Origin: Merluccius polli
Lineage: Eukaryota > Chordata > Actinopteri > Gadiformes > Merlucciidae
Direction of reading: 5' to 3'
NCBI GenBank assembly: GCA_030340625.1
Contig: JAOPHQ010005759.1
Coordinates: 28,264-92,263 of the forward strand
Length of the DNA stretch: 64,000 nucleotides
The translations under genes were made by a program, and so were the position numbers. A model generated the notes under the pieces. That model was not told the DNA's origin. It did not search any database and worked only from the letters and a program-made list of their open reading frames with translations. Positions 11,393 to 22,870 of the stretch are shown here, in pieces. How positions within the stretch are numbered: position 1 is the stretch's first letter; each line of letters begins with the position of its first letter.

Positions 11393-14300
11393 TTAATGGC
11401 TTTTCCCCAGGGAGGTGTTCTCCTGCACACAGAATGACAGGTTGTGAGGCACACCTTTTACTCTCCCTTGCCTGCTGTAATGGTGGTCTCTCCGTGAGTT
11501 TTTGGTGGGTCGACCTGCTCCGAGAGTTCTTCTTCCCCCCAAAGGTGCTTTTCTCCTGGCTACTGCAGTAGGCTGCACACCTATGGCTGTGCTTGTTTGC
11601 AGGAAGCCCCTCGGTCTCATGTGCACCTTCGTTGACTGAAGGCTGTCCTTGGCAAAACTGAAAAGTGCAGACTGCACTGCACTGTCCGTTTTCAGTTTTC
11701 CAAAACTGTCAACAAAGGACTGGACCGCAGAGAATGACACTTTGTCCTCACTGAGTTTCTGCTTAAGGTGCCCAAAAATGTCATCCAGCTGCCTTTCGAG
11801 ACCCTCTTGTGCAGTTACGGTGCTGCTCTCCTCTGGCGTGCCTGCATAGATTGAAAAACAACATGATGATATTTACATTCACATGCATGCATTTAGCAAA
11901 TGTATGTTTCTATCCTGCTGATTTGGTAACTGATCGAGTTCCAAAAAAAACAAAACATTTCAACTAACATAGGGTTTTATGATGTTGTTTTGGTAGATGG
12001 AAGCGACTAAGAGTAAAGCGGAGGGTGATATGTGCCTTCTCTTGCTGATTGACGAGTGTTGCAAGGGGAACAATTGAGAGATGTTCACTTACTTGGTCCT
12101 GCTAAAGAATGAAGGGCAGCTTCTTCATTTCCAAAGGGTTGGTCATCGGTGTTATCTGGGTCATCTGTGTAAGACAAGACACAAATTGTAGTGGTTGACT
12201 GCTATTTGTCTCATTTTTAAATAACATTTTTAAATCTTGTTATATTGAAAGTTCTTTTTTAATGTTTACTTTCACTGTCATTTACTTGACACTACATCAT
12301 TTTACACTTTTACTTTTGTATTTGTAGGTGGCACAAGCCAATTCCTCTGTACCTGACATGATCTCTAGTGCGGTTGACTGCTCACTAATGCACCCTAGCA
12401 AAGATGGCCCTGAAGATTGAAACGTTACAGTTTCAAACCAGTCATCCGGTACGGTGCTTCCTGCATGGGCATACACAAACACAATTGTTTTCCTGCACTA
12501 GAAGTATATCCTTCCTCAGACGACTTAAAACAGTGCCAATGAGCAGCACATTCCTTTTGTTATCACATGGTTACAATTCCATATCCCATTTCATGATCAA
12601 TTATGTAATCAACCCCCTGTCACTATTACACTTTTGGTCACTTACCACATGCAATTTCATAGAAGAGTTTCCTTAAAGAAGGTGTGCTCTGTAGTGGGGA
12701 GGGCTCTGTCAAGTTGAATGTGAGTACAGCTGCACTGCGGTGTTTGCATGGTGCACTGGTTACACCAATGGGGCAGGAACAGCAACCAAGTGCTGTGTTC
12801 ACGCTGTACCACAGGTTGCTTGAGGCACTTGGGACCTGAAAGTTGCTTTCGTTCACCTGTAAGAGACAATATGGTGAACATACATTGCATGCACGCACAC
12901 ACACACACACACACACACACGCGCATACTGGCATAAAGTATTGGTACGTTACCCGAACAATCCTCTGGCAGTCAACATCACCACAGCTGGGAGGCTTTGG
13001 CAGGACACGGACCACTCTGTTGTTTGCAAAGTCAGTTAAACGGCGGATATAATAAGCCTCAAACCGAGTGGTGATGAAATCCACCAACTGTGTGAGGTTG
13101 TATGCCTTCAGCCTGTGTAGGACCTTATCTTTGACAATCCGCATGGCACTCTCCACATAGTTATTTGTGTTGTTACCACGGGTCATCAAATGGGAGCGCA
13201 AGCACAGTGCCCACTCACTACGTCTCCTGTAGACATCTGCCAAGTGCGCAGAAAACCTTGGGTATTGAGCGGCCACAGTACTTGCTGACAGGTGTGCGTA
13301 TGCCATGGATAGGTCCTCCTCCGTCTTGGCATACACAAGAGTCTGGAATCCATGTAGGAGCTGTGGCCGATCTTCTTTTTTAATTTGGTTGTGGCTGTTC
13401 CACAGCCATCTCCACATTGCCTGCAGAAGATGGAAGGTGCAGAGGATGAGGGTTGCTGTAGGGAAGACTGACTGCAGTGCCTGACGAAGTGCAGGACAGT
13501 CATCGGTCATGATGGCCTGGGGGCCATCCTCACATCCAAAAAAAGATCCATGGGGCAATAGACGTTTCAGAATTCCCATTCCGGTGGATATGGTGGTTGC
13601 TGTTTCAGATGTAGTGATTACCACACCAAGAGGAAGCCCCCCTGCAGCAGAATGGGTCATCACAAGGAAGAGGCGATGGTTCTGCCTGTCACAGTTCCCT
13701 GAGGAATCTACGAAAATCAACTCCCCACTTTGATGCACTCGTTTGTGAAACCGCTGCATGACTGGTGTGCAGATGGCTACAACCAGTTGACCATCCATGG
13801 TCTGTTCCATCTGTGCACAGACGCAGCCATGATTGCTGTTATACTGATTAATCCAGGCTGTCAAGTCAGCAAACATATCCTCACCGGAAGGAGCACCATA
13901 GGCTCTTTGAAATATTTTGTAGTACAGCCTGTTTTGACACATGACACAGGAGGGATCATAAGTAAGGAAGTAATATAATTTAACAGTAGGGCTGCGCAAG
14001 TGACAAGAACATATCTTTCATATATTTTCTGACAAACTGACCTGTAGCAGAACTGGATGTCTGGCACAATGGACCGGTCTGCTGCTGCAAGGCAGTAGCG
14101 TTCCCCTTCTTCCACTTGCAGATCATATTTGAGGGTGTCGAGAGCAGATGCAGGAGAATGGCCTCTCGATTCGGTCAGCCTCTCGCTGGTCAAGGCTGAC
14201 ACATCCCTTTTGCTCAGAGCATCCGCACAGGAAAGGCGATGATTATGGTCAGTCCTCAGATTCACATAGAGGAGGTAACCCTCTGCCATGTGCTGATCTG

Positions 14301-15034
14301 TGGACCTGCAGCCGGTGATGAAGTAAAGAATAACAAAGAATATCAAATCACACATAATTACTGATAAAATGTCCATGCGGCGCAATGCAGACAGAGTAAT
14401 TTTATTTCAGGCTTTACCTTGATCTCCTACCCTCCATGCTTCTCTTGAGGACAAGGAACAGGGTGGCAGGGTAGTTGGTATTTTTAGAGGTTTTCCCAGA
14501 TCCATAGGTTTTGTGATGGCACCTGAGATCAACCTGTTTCAAAACATTTAAAACAAGAAAGATTTGGGACTTGTGTGAAAGTGATATTTCTTTTTTTTTT
14601 AGGTGAATTTATTCTGCATGGCAAGCAAGCATGCATGTCCCTGTATGCTATCCTTTTATTCACTTACTCTGTATGCATTGTACCTCCCTGACTCGGGATA
14701 GGTTCTATCCTCCACGTAAAAGTTGAGGAATGTTGGAACTCATCCAGCCATTTGTCTACCTCACCTACAGTGGACAGTTTCACCTTCAAATGCACCCTGT
14801 CATCATCCCTCGTGCAAATAAGATGACTATAGCCAGATGGTAGGAGTTTCTGTTGTCCAGAGTGTCAATAGTAAAAGGTTATTACAATGCATTTATTAAC
14901 CACACCTTTTGACAATAATGATAGTAATATTTTTAAATTTGACTTAAAGCCATCTATTTATGCCTGACCTTAAGCTCCTCCAACTGCTGCGTGTTACCAG
15001 GTGTCTGGCAAATATGACACTGTTCTACATCCAT
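11393..15034 (-). CDS. MULE transposase (DDE plus SWIM zinc finger), 9 exons, one-base deletion in exon 2
   Basis: Transposase of the MULE element; it should bind and cut the flanking repeats in the nucleus. Exons (5' to 3'): 15034-14969, 14849-14668, 14533-14418, 14305-14042, 13928-12953, 12856-12646, 12460-12353, 12164-12093, 11841-11393. All introns are GT-AG and all exon phases agree. N-terminus: CHICQ, then a FLYWCH/FAR1-like region with RCHHKT and DHNHR. Exon 5 holds the MULE nuclease core: FVDSSGNCD and IMTDDCPALRQAL supply the two aspartates, ILCTFHLLQAMWRW follows, and NYVESAMRIVKD holds the likely glutamate. Exon 6 holds the SWIM finger CCSCPIGVTSAPCKH. The tail IGVQPTAVARRK resembles other vertebrate MULE proteins. 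Exon 2 is 182 bp where its phases need 183: a base is missing near 14716-14725, so the reading frame shifts between WLDEFQ and the following region. With that base the model is 814 residues. An alternative start of exon 5 near 13993 is possible. Confidence 0.88.
12894..12920. repeat. (CA)n microsatellite in MULE intron 5
   Basis: CA dinucleotide run just downstream of the exon 5 donor on the minus strand. Confidence 0.9.
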
Positions 15035-15843
15035 ACTGAAAAAACCAGTAGTAAACTAGTAAACATTACGTTACTAGTTAGCATTTGAAAACATGCATCT
15101 TGGGTAAGCATACACAGCAACACATGAGAACGCTAGAATGCATTTTCTCGAAAACTTTATTTAAAATTTCTTCATTCAGCAATACATTTTTCTTCAGTCA
15201 GCATGATTTTCTCAGCCAACTTCTGGTATGAGTTGCACTATTAGATGCATGCGTGCCTAGTTTTGAACAAGATTACGTTTTACTCAGCATTAACCATATA
15301 TTTCACTCACGGATGGTAAAAGATAGTTTCTTACCTTTCTTATCAATGTCTGTCTCTACGAGGCCACAGCAGTCTTCGGATTTCAGTGATGGCGATGTCA
15401 CAGCAGTCTTCTGCTTTAAGTGATGGTGATGTCATCGGAATCGTCCAAGGTCATGTTAAATTGAATCAAATAATTTCATAATTGTTTATTCAACAGAAAT
15501 TAATTAAACTCCTCTGAAGTTTCAAAGTTTTGATTTGGATTCATTCAAAATAACGATCTTTCAGTTATGCTTAACGAACAATACCAGTTTTCATAAAGGG
15601 TCCTTAATCAAAATTTGCTAATCCCCAACGTCATCATCAAAAACACAGTTAGTTTCGTCAGTATAACTACACTCTGTCAGTATTTTTTCTGTAATGTAGC
15701 CCTTAACATACCTTTTAAATATAGCAATGCGATAACGTTCAGTAAAAAGATTTAAGTTTTTTCCCGCGCGATCGACCACCACCACAGACAACACATCCAT
15801 ATAGGAATAATGTATTTCATTAGTGCGCCACTAGCAGGCGCAG
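15035..15843. other. Upstream region of the MULE transposase gene
   Basis: Probable promoter and 5' untranslated region of the minus-strand transposase. A 60-codon open stretch at 15618-15800 (-) has no recognisable feature. Confidence 0.5.
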
Positions 15844-15968
15844 TAAACAATCTTCTAGCTTGCTGGGCGCAGTAGAGATGACGTTTTAGAGTCGAGAGCA
15901 CAGCTCAACCAATGAGGAGCAGGGTGGGGCGGTGCTTGGCGTGGCCATAGTGGGATTCGTAATATCGC
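15844..15968 (-). repeat. MULE right terminal inverted repeat
   Basis: Inverted match to 8730-8864, ending AATATCGC directly before the right TTCCGGGTT target duplication. Confidence 0.93.
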
Positions 15969-16120
15969 TTCCGGGTTCCCAGGGCGACGCTCACTTCCGG
16001 GTTGGCCAACATACGTCATCCCTCCACCACTCTATATACTGTAAAAACACATGTTCAAGTTGAATGATAATGCATGAATTTATTCTCATAGTATTTATTG
16101 AATAGTTAGGTTCGATTAAA

Positions 16121-16142
16121 AAAAGGGGGGGGGGGGGGGGGG
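16121..16142. repeat. Poly-G tract
   Basis: A run of about 22 guanines; its length is likely unreliable. Confidence 0.9.
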
Positions 16143-16172
16143 CATACAAGTCTTTTTGGCCATGGATCCAGA

Positions 16173-16800
16173 CAGTGCTCGAGTCCGGGACTCGGACTCG
16201 AGTCCGACTTGTGAGCTAAATTTAGAGACTCGAGAATTAAGACGAGGACTCGACTTTTTTTAATGTCATTAGGCTATAATAGTAATATGCCATTATCCGC
16301 GAAACGGACCGTATCGGTCCACTTGCACACCGCGTTGGATCCGCTAGTGGACCGCGGACCCGCCGTTGCTCATAACCATGTCTTCTATCATGAATAGCAT
16401 AAGGTATTCATAAGACATGGTTATGTGCAAATAAAGCACACTAGAGTTGCATTTCTGAGTTATTATTAAGAGGACAGGACAATAGTTATGAGCACTAGAG
16501 TGAGTTAAAAACAGTCCAATACATATGAAAGTTCATAGCTGCCGCCATTAGGACGCCTATGAGCTGCGGCACAACAGTTATGTTTTTTTAAAAAGTGTAA
16601 CAACATGTATGCTTTAGTGCTGACACGGACTCGATGTGGATCAATAGGGACTCGACTTGGACTTGACTCGTATGAGTAGTGGACTCGACTCGGACTCGAC
16701 TCTGATTTTTTTTTAATGACTCCGACTTGACTCGGACTCCGACACTGGAGACTCGAGCCTGGACTCGGACTCGAGGCATAGTGACTCGACTACAACACTG
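16173..16800. mobile_element. Non-autonomous hAT element with 8-bp target duplication
   Basis: The ends are CAGTGCTCGAGTC on the left and, inverted, CAGTGTTGTAGTCGAGTC on the right. The direct repeat GATCCAGA flanks both (16165-16172 and 16801-16808). Subterminal GACTCG repeats crowd both ends. The centre has an imperfect hairpin around ATAACCATGTCTT (about 16372-16425). No transposase. Confidence 0.88.
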
Positions 16801-16845
16801 GATCCAGATCGGTTCCGGATAATTTCAGCACCTCGGACAACAGCA

Positions 16846-17020
16846 CAGGGTTGCCAGGTCCTGCAAAAAACGTCCTGCCCACATACTGTTCAAAATCCAC
16901 TCAAAATGTCCTAGAAGCAGCCCAAATAAAAAGATGTTCCATTTTGGCCAATGTTTTGAAAGTAATAATATTAGAGGGAACTTTTTCTTCTATTTTTTTG
17001 TTGTTGTAGCAGCGAAATGC

Positions 17021-17058
<38 letters not shown>

Positions 17059-17400
17059 TGTGTGTGTGTGCACTGCCCCACCCCACCCATCATCTGGTGT
17101 TTAATAGTTCTGACTGAGTTTTCATAAAGATTATACAATACACATTACACCCCAACTGTTTCTGTGGTGGGTTTTGAAAGTACCCCAGAAAACCGTGACC
17201 CGCGTCTTTGAGGTTTACACCCGCAATCCGTTTTCAAAACAGCCCAATTTGGCGAGAAAACCGAAATGCGACGTAATCCAGTGTTCACGATCCGTTTTCA
17301 AAACAGCCCAATTACGTTGAAATGCGACGTAATCCAGTGTTCACGACCCGTTTTCAAAACAGCCCAATTTGGCGAGAAAACCGTGAAGCTGGCAACCCTG
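16846..17400. mobile_element. Short TIR element with internal tandem repeats
   Basis: Perfect 12-bp inverted ends CAGGGTTGCCAG (16846-16857) and CTGGCAACCCTG (17389-17400). I see no matching target duplication. It contains a (TG)n tract (17022-17070) and tandem repeats at 17226-17380 built on CCGTTTTCAAAACAGCCCAA and GCGACGTAATCCAGTGTTCA. Part of that unit also occurs in the last exon of the neighbouring gene. Confidence 0.65.
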
Positions 17401-17573
17401 CCTCACCGTCACTTTCGCCGTACTGGCAGCGATGGGAAGTCTCCAAATAATTCTAATTTATGTATTTTATAACCAGCAATTTATGTATTTTATAACCATG
17501 AAATGTCCTTGTTGGTTGTGCTTTCTTCAGGCGCCTCCACAGTGCCACGCGTGGATACTGTCGGTACAACACG

Positions 17574-19196
17574 CTATTTTACGTTGAAATGCGACGTAAT
17601 CCAGTGTTCACGCAGACGTACACCGTCAACGTATTCTTTTGGCGACTGGGTTGGGTATACGAAAGTGACTTTCATCTTTTCACGGATGGTCTCCTCATCA
17701 GCAGAGTGTCTCAACAAAGCGATAGCGCATTCCACTTCCTCGTCAGTCAGGACTTTGTCGGCAGTAAAGGGTCTAGTACGCCCATGGCCTGGCCCACCAA
17801 CTTTAGAACAAGACAATTTTGTTGTTGCTGTTTATAACTACACAGTTTTATATCCTCCTTTAAACACATTTCACAGGTTGATAATTCCACCTCATGACAA
17901 ATATTACCTTTAGGAGATTTACTAACTGCTGGACCTCTTTCCTCAGCAGCTTTTCGTTGAATTGTCTTCAACCGCCATGCAAGGTAGCCTGAACCACTTT
18001 CTGGATCGTAGTAATGTTCCTATGTATAATGTATGCACAGTGTGATATATACATTCATATGATCTCTGAGCTTTGGATAAAAGCGTCTACTAAATGCATA
18101 AATGTAAATGTAAATCTCAGCAGTTTGAAGGGCAAATATATTTTAAAACCTTTACTTACATAGCCATTCTGTGAATATGGGTCTTCAAGATATGGAAACA
18201 GAGCGACCATCCCCTGTGCATACATCACTTTTACACTCCGGGGCGGAGATGTCCTGGTGTATTCAATAATCAACATTCATAGACAGCACTGAACAACATA
18301 ACCTAAACAATAATTGCAATGTTTAAACAATGTCTCATGATAACATATTTGATCCATACTTACCCATGTGTTTCCGTCATCTCTGCAGTAAGTATGTTGA
18401 TGAGCTGTCTTCTGGTTGAATCTGTAATTGATTTTGTTTTCGCATACTCCGCCATGATACGGTCACCTCCAGGCTTTGTCGTCAAGATTTTTTCAATCAG
18501 CTAAGAGATAAAATGTGCAGTATTGTATTTTGAAAAATACTTGGAAATTACGAAACAAATACGATGCACCTCAAATTAAACATGTGAATCAAACTCCCCA
18601 CACACACACAACTCACAGCTTTTGCTTCGTAGTTGATGCGGCAAGGCCTTTTAGGTTGACTTCCTTCGGCTGCAACTGGCTCCTCAGCTGGGTCACACAA
18701 CGAGAAGTTGAGGATCACTGTGTCTTCAGATGCAATAGAGCATGGAGATGACGTGGACTGAGGGTTACCTGAGCATCGGGAAATAAGAACACAATTACAT
18801 AGTTCAACACTTCCACTTCAACGATGTGTGTGTAGTGTTATGCAGGTAGGCAGCAATTACCAGGTGCTTCATTGGCCAATGAAACCAGGAAAGGTCCATG
18901 GAACTCTTTTACGATCTCCTCAAAAACCTCACAGTCGACCTCTGTGTTAGACTGGTCATAAACCTTGATGTCCAACCGTCTGTCTTCAGCTATGTTAAAT
19001 TTTAGACTCACTAGAGTAAAAGAAAGAAACAGAGCACAAAATGTTCTGATGAGAAATAATTGCAATATGCCACTACTTGATTAGGCTACTTTCAATCCAA
19101 ATTTAGTGACTAACCTTCTCTCAAGAAATCACAGAATGTTAGTTCAGGCAGCTTGATGTACTTCTGCACTCCTCCAAAGGAGACACGCAGCAGCAT
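17574..19196 (-). CDS. Ubiquitin-fold/SAMD3-like teleost family protein, intact, 7 exons (gene A)
   Basis: Exons (5' to 3'): 19196-19115, 19010-18861, 18768-18617, 18500-18364, 18253-18160, 18019-17908, 17800-17574. Every junction is GT-AG, phases agree throughout, and the sum is 954 bp (317 residues plus stop). Residues 1 to about 80 (starting MLLRVSFGGVQKYIKLPEL) look like a PB1/ubiquitin-like fold. A linker with KRPCRINYEAK follows, then a helical region (TDSTRRQLINIL, MVALFPYLEDPYS, YYDPESGSGYLAWRLKTIQRK) typical of multi-copy fish proteins usually annotated as sterile alpha motif domain-containing protein 3-like. The family assignment is from memory of such annotations; the biochemical role is unknown. 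The last ten residues are encoded by sequence that recurs in the 16846-17400 element, so the C-terminus may be acquired. The upstream GC-rich DNA (19200-19900, 20266-20350) may hold its promoter, now split by a hAT insertion. Confidence 0.68.
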
Positions 19197-19913
19197 TTTC
19201 TGTTAAATTTAAATTTAAGGAAGGTTGAATAACTGTTAATATCCATCAAAATATTCTCTAGAATCAGAGCGAAGTCATTAGAAAACGTAATGGTCTAATA
19301 AACACGCACGGACTTATGACAATAGGCTAATTTACAGGGTGCTAATAAACTTGTTAGCTGAGAGTATAACCTCCTGTCTTTCTAATGACGCCATTCAGCA
19401 ATAATTTGTTGAAATTACTCTCAATGTCTGGTTACAGACAGGCACAAATTAAGCACGAGAACATAACATCTTGCAAATTATTTCAATTTGGGCAGAAACC
19501 ACGTTGTCAAGCTAACTTGCTAGCAGCTAACATTTTGGTACGTTAACTCAACGTCACCCACCCGACCGAACAACTTCAATTATCACTAACCCATACATTG
19601 CACGGTGTTAACAAGTAAATAAAGTCTGGAATGTGTCATTTAAATTAATTTCGTCATCAACGGTATTACTTCTAAGTTCTTGACGTGGTATTGCAGTCGA
19701 ATGCATCTGAACTTGAAGTCAGTGCATATTGGTTAGCTAACTACATCTATGCATGACTAACTTAACGATTAGCTAACTACATCTATGCATGCCTAACTTA
19801 ACTTCATACGCCTACCATCGTCAATGTATTGCAAAAAGTTAGTCGTCAGTGGAAAAATATCTAGCTAGATGGTGAAAACCTACAAATGTTCAAACAAACT
19901 TACCACCGACGAT

Positions 19914-19997
19914 CAGGGCCGGATCAGTAACCCCAGGGGCCCTTGGGCACCGTCAGTCCAGAGGCCCCCCCCCCCCCCCCCCCCCCGGACTGGCGAC

Positions 19998-20028
<31 letters not shown>

Positions 20029-20257
20029 CTGGCGGAGCATTTCAGTTGGGGGGGGGGGGGGGGGGGGGGGCGCTAGCGGAGCATTTCAGTTGCGCGATTG
20101 TTGAGCGGGGGGGGCTGGCGGAGCATTTCAGTTGCGCGATTGTTGAGCGGGGGGGAATAGAAAATATATATACATACACCCAATCGCAAAGGGCCCCTCT
20201 CGGCTCAAGGGCCCCTGGGCAACTGCCCAGGTTGCCCATATGGTAGATCCGGCCATG
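19914..20257. mobile_element. hAT-like MITE with long C and G tracts, 8-bp duplication
   Basis: The ends CAGGGCCGGATC and (inverted) CATGGCCGGATC differ at one base. The direct repeat CCGACGAT flanks both (19906-19913 and 20258-20265). The interior has C and G homopolymers (19966-20070) and a repeated GGCTGGCGGAGCATTTCAGT unit. The homopolymer lengths are doubtful. Confidence 0.85.
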
Positions 20258-20709
20258 CCGACGATAGGTCTAGTGGGGGGAGAGACGATTTCCAAGCAAC
20301 GTGCCAGCCCGAGCTCCAGTTCAGTTCTAGAACTTTCGCGGGGAATCATCACCATGTAGAGTAGATTTTGTCATTGTGTGCATGTTGGACTTAACTCTCA
20401 CTTTTGACACTACTGTTTAGACGATTTTACTCTGTATATTGTTAGAATTACTCTATCCAGAGGAAAATAGGCTTACTCTGCAATAATGACACTCCATTTT
20501 TTACTGTGTACCTTCTATAAAAACGTAAATGTTAAGTCCTGTCAAATACTACCACATACTTCAGTTAAATCATATCAAAACAGCTCAGCCCGCTTGCTCC
20601 CGTCTTGAGAGGCTGCGGCGGCTGGTTGACGTTCTTCTTTCACGTGATTGGCAATACTTCACCAGCGCGGCTCGCGATTGTTGCGCAAGTCCTATTTTGG
20701 AACAGTCAC

Positions 20710-22258
20710 TAGTGATGGATTTCATGATTTGTTTGCGCGAATCAGTTCGCGTCGTTCAGTTCGCCAAAAAGAGTCGTTCGTTCGTTTGTTCGTTCAGTCG
20801 TGTTTCCGGTAGCGGTGAATCATTCACTGAGTCGTTCAGACTCAGCTCCTCCCTCCGTCCCTCGTTCTCATTTGCGAATCGCGAATGCCAGGCTCCTCCC
20901 TCGTTCACAACATTCAAACGAATCACAAATGCAGTTCTCAGCTGAGTCGGTCTTGGTCACCGTCAATATCCACTATACGCGAATGATCGCGCGCGATGTG
21001 CCGCCTCCATTCACTTTCTATGGGACGCGAGCAATTCGCTGCGCAAAGCACGCTGGGATTGCTTGCGGCGCGGAGCCAGCTGCGGCGCGGCCTGGCTCCG
21101 CTTCTGAATTTGCATAAAGTTGGGAGATTTCAACTTTATGCAAATATTCGCGCAGCGAATCCACGCGGTCACCATTCAGCAAACAGGACGTGGGCGCGGG
21201 CCGTGACGTTGATCCCTCTGATTCATTACCACAATGCGGGCGGGAGCTAATTGATCCACTAGTCAACACGCCCCCAGCGAACGAGTCTTCAAGGCGGCGC
21301 GATGTCACGCGGATAATTCGCTTATAGTGGATATTGACGGTCAGACTCCCTCGTTCTCATTTACTAACTAATCACGAAATCACGATTCACAATCGTGCAA
21401 TGGTGCAAATGGTTATCAATCAACACAACATTAACTAAGTTCCTTTCAGCTGAGGAGCGCTTCGTGTTCAGAATCGGGATATTGTTGCCCGGGCCCCGCA
21501 CGTCAGCTCGAGCTCACTTTATCCTGAAAGGTGGGAGGAGGGGGGTTGATGGTGTTAATAAATGTGTGAATAATAGCAAATACAACATTGTGTCTGTCTG
21601 GTTGAATATGTTAACATATGTATTTAATTTGAGTTCAACAGATTTATTTAATGTATGCATAATGACATGTCAGGATCAAAATGCCCCATTCCCCCAATTC
21701 AAGGTAAAGTTAGACAAACCAAACGCAGCGGGATGCGCGGGGGGGGGGGGGGGGCGTAGTAGATTATTGGATGTTTAATATATCAGCAAGATAATAGACT
21801 TGATTTAGCAATGATGAGTTTAAAAGTGAATGATGTACAGTTGTTTATTCTGGGCATATTTTATTTACTATTGTGAAGATGGCCATTGGCCACCCCCACT
21901 CAAGATCAAGATCCACCAAGGTGGGGGTCCCGGCCGGGTCGCGTGCAACGAGACAGATTGACGAGACATTCAAATATTGTATTAATCTGGCATGACAGAA
22001 AATACAAAGACAGCATGCATTTACCATTTCACTGATATTTAAATGTAAAAGGCACGATTGGCTGGCTCTCGTGAGTCGTGACGTCTCAGTCCTCGAGTCA
22101 ATCACAGTCAGCGAACGACTCGCGAATCAGCGCCACGAAGCAGCAGCGCGTCAGCGACCGAGACGAACGAGTCGAACGAGAGCGGCGAATGAGGTCAGTT
22201 CGTTCACTTTAAAGAGTCGTTCGTTCGAACTGATTCGTTCGCGAACGAGCCATCACTA
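20710..22258. mobile_element. Non-autonomous hAT element, 1.55 kb, 8-bp duplication
   Basis: Inverted ends TAGTGATGG / CCATCACTA; the direct repeat ACAGTCAC flanks both (20702-20709 and 22259-22266). Subterminal regions are packed with GTTCG/CGAAC repeats, as in hAT ends. No transposase domain; another small element sits inside it (20960-21340). A poly-G run lies at 21739-21754. Confidence 0.9.
20960..21340. mobile_element. Nested hairpin MITE
   Basis: Inverted ends CCGTCAATATCCACTATA and its complement, flanked by TCA on both sides (20957-20959 and 21341-21343). The centre folds again: TTTGCATAAAGTTG and CAACTTTATGCAAA (about 21110-21145). A 3-bp duplication suggests PIF/Harbinger, but TCA is not the usual TWA. 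Confidence 0.72.
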
Positions 22259-22369
22259 ACAGTCACAGCAGAGCAGTCGCTCTGATCCACAGACACAGGA
22301 CTAGACTACTGTGGCACTAGGATGGCCACCACGCGTCACAGGGCACCAAGGCCAAAGTGCGGGGCAACG

Positions 22370-22862
22370 ACGGCCATGGCCGTCGTGAAATTCCCACCCT
22401 GCGAGATGCTATGTGGCATACCCAAAGTATAACTTAGTAATCTGGGGACAAGTTCAATGTACAATAGACATTCGGCAAGAACCAATGTACTGGTGTATAA
22501 CAGTAGAATCAAGAGATCAATGGGATCAGGTAGTAGTATGTATAAATTAGAATTAAAAAGAGGTTTCCGCATGTAGAGTTAGAAATAATATTAGACGTAA
22601 AACCAAATGTAGAAGTCTCTTGTGTGACCAAGGACCAACGTGGTATAGTCCTTCAATATGATAAAATAGATCCAAATCCGGTTACTGATGAAATAGATTC
22701 AACTCAAAATTGATGACTAATTCGAAAATAATAACTTCTCAACAACAAGAACAGTATGGATTTGAACGCATTGAAAAACAAATTGTGGTAAAATCAAAAG
22801 AGTGGTTGTATAAGCAAACAATAGGTATACATGGGTGGTATTTACTGGAAGTCTGATACAAG
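22370..22862 (+). pseudogene. Retrovirus-like coding remnant
   Basis: Short open segments (for example one with YNLVIWGQ at about 22427-22548 and one with KDQRGIVLQYDK at about 22580-22710) are protein-like but interrupted by stops. Base composition matches the retroviral sequence at 24190-26512, from which it is separated by an insertion. The gene is not identified. Confidence 0.35.
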
Positions 22863-22870
22863 TGTCGCAG

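Larger units (their letters stand above)
8730..15968. mobile_element. Complete Mutator-like element (MULE) with 9-bp target duplication
   Basis: The terminal inverted repeats are 8730-8864 and 15844-15968, both starting GCGATATTACG at the outer end. They match closely over about 125 bp; the left arm has an extra 10-bp AAGCACCGCC duplication (8761-8780). The 9-bp direct repeat TTCCGGGTT lies immediately outside both ends (8721-8729 and 15969-15977). Long arms, a 9-bp duplication and an internal SWIM-finger transposase are the hallmarks of MULEs. Inside the left end, 8852-8888 is repeated at 8990-9026. Confidence 0.95.

Noticed and set aside
15618..15800. 60-codon minus-strand frame in the MULE 5' region
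   Set aside because: No motif, no splice continuity with the transposase exons, and length expected by chance.
16846..17400. 8-bp target duplication for the CAGGGTTGCCAG element
   Set aside because: CAACAGCA on the left and CCTCACCG on the right do not match, so no duplication is claimed.
19966..20070. Glycine/proline-rich coding frame
   Set aside because: Translation of C and G homopolymers inside a MITE.
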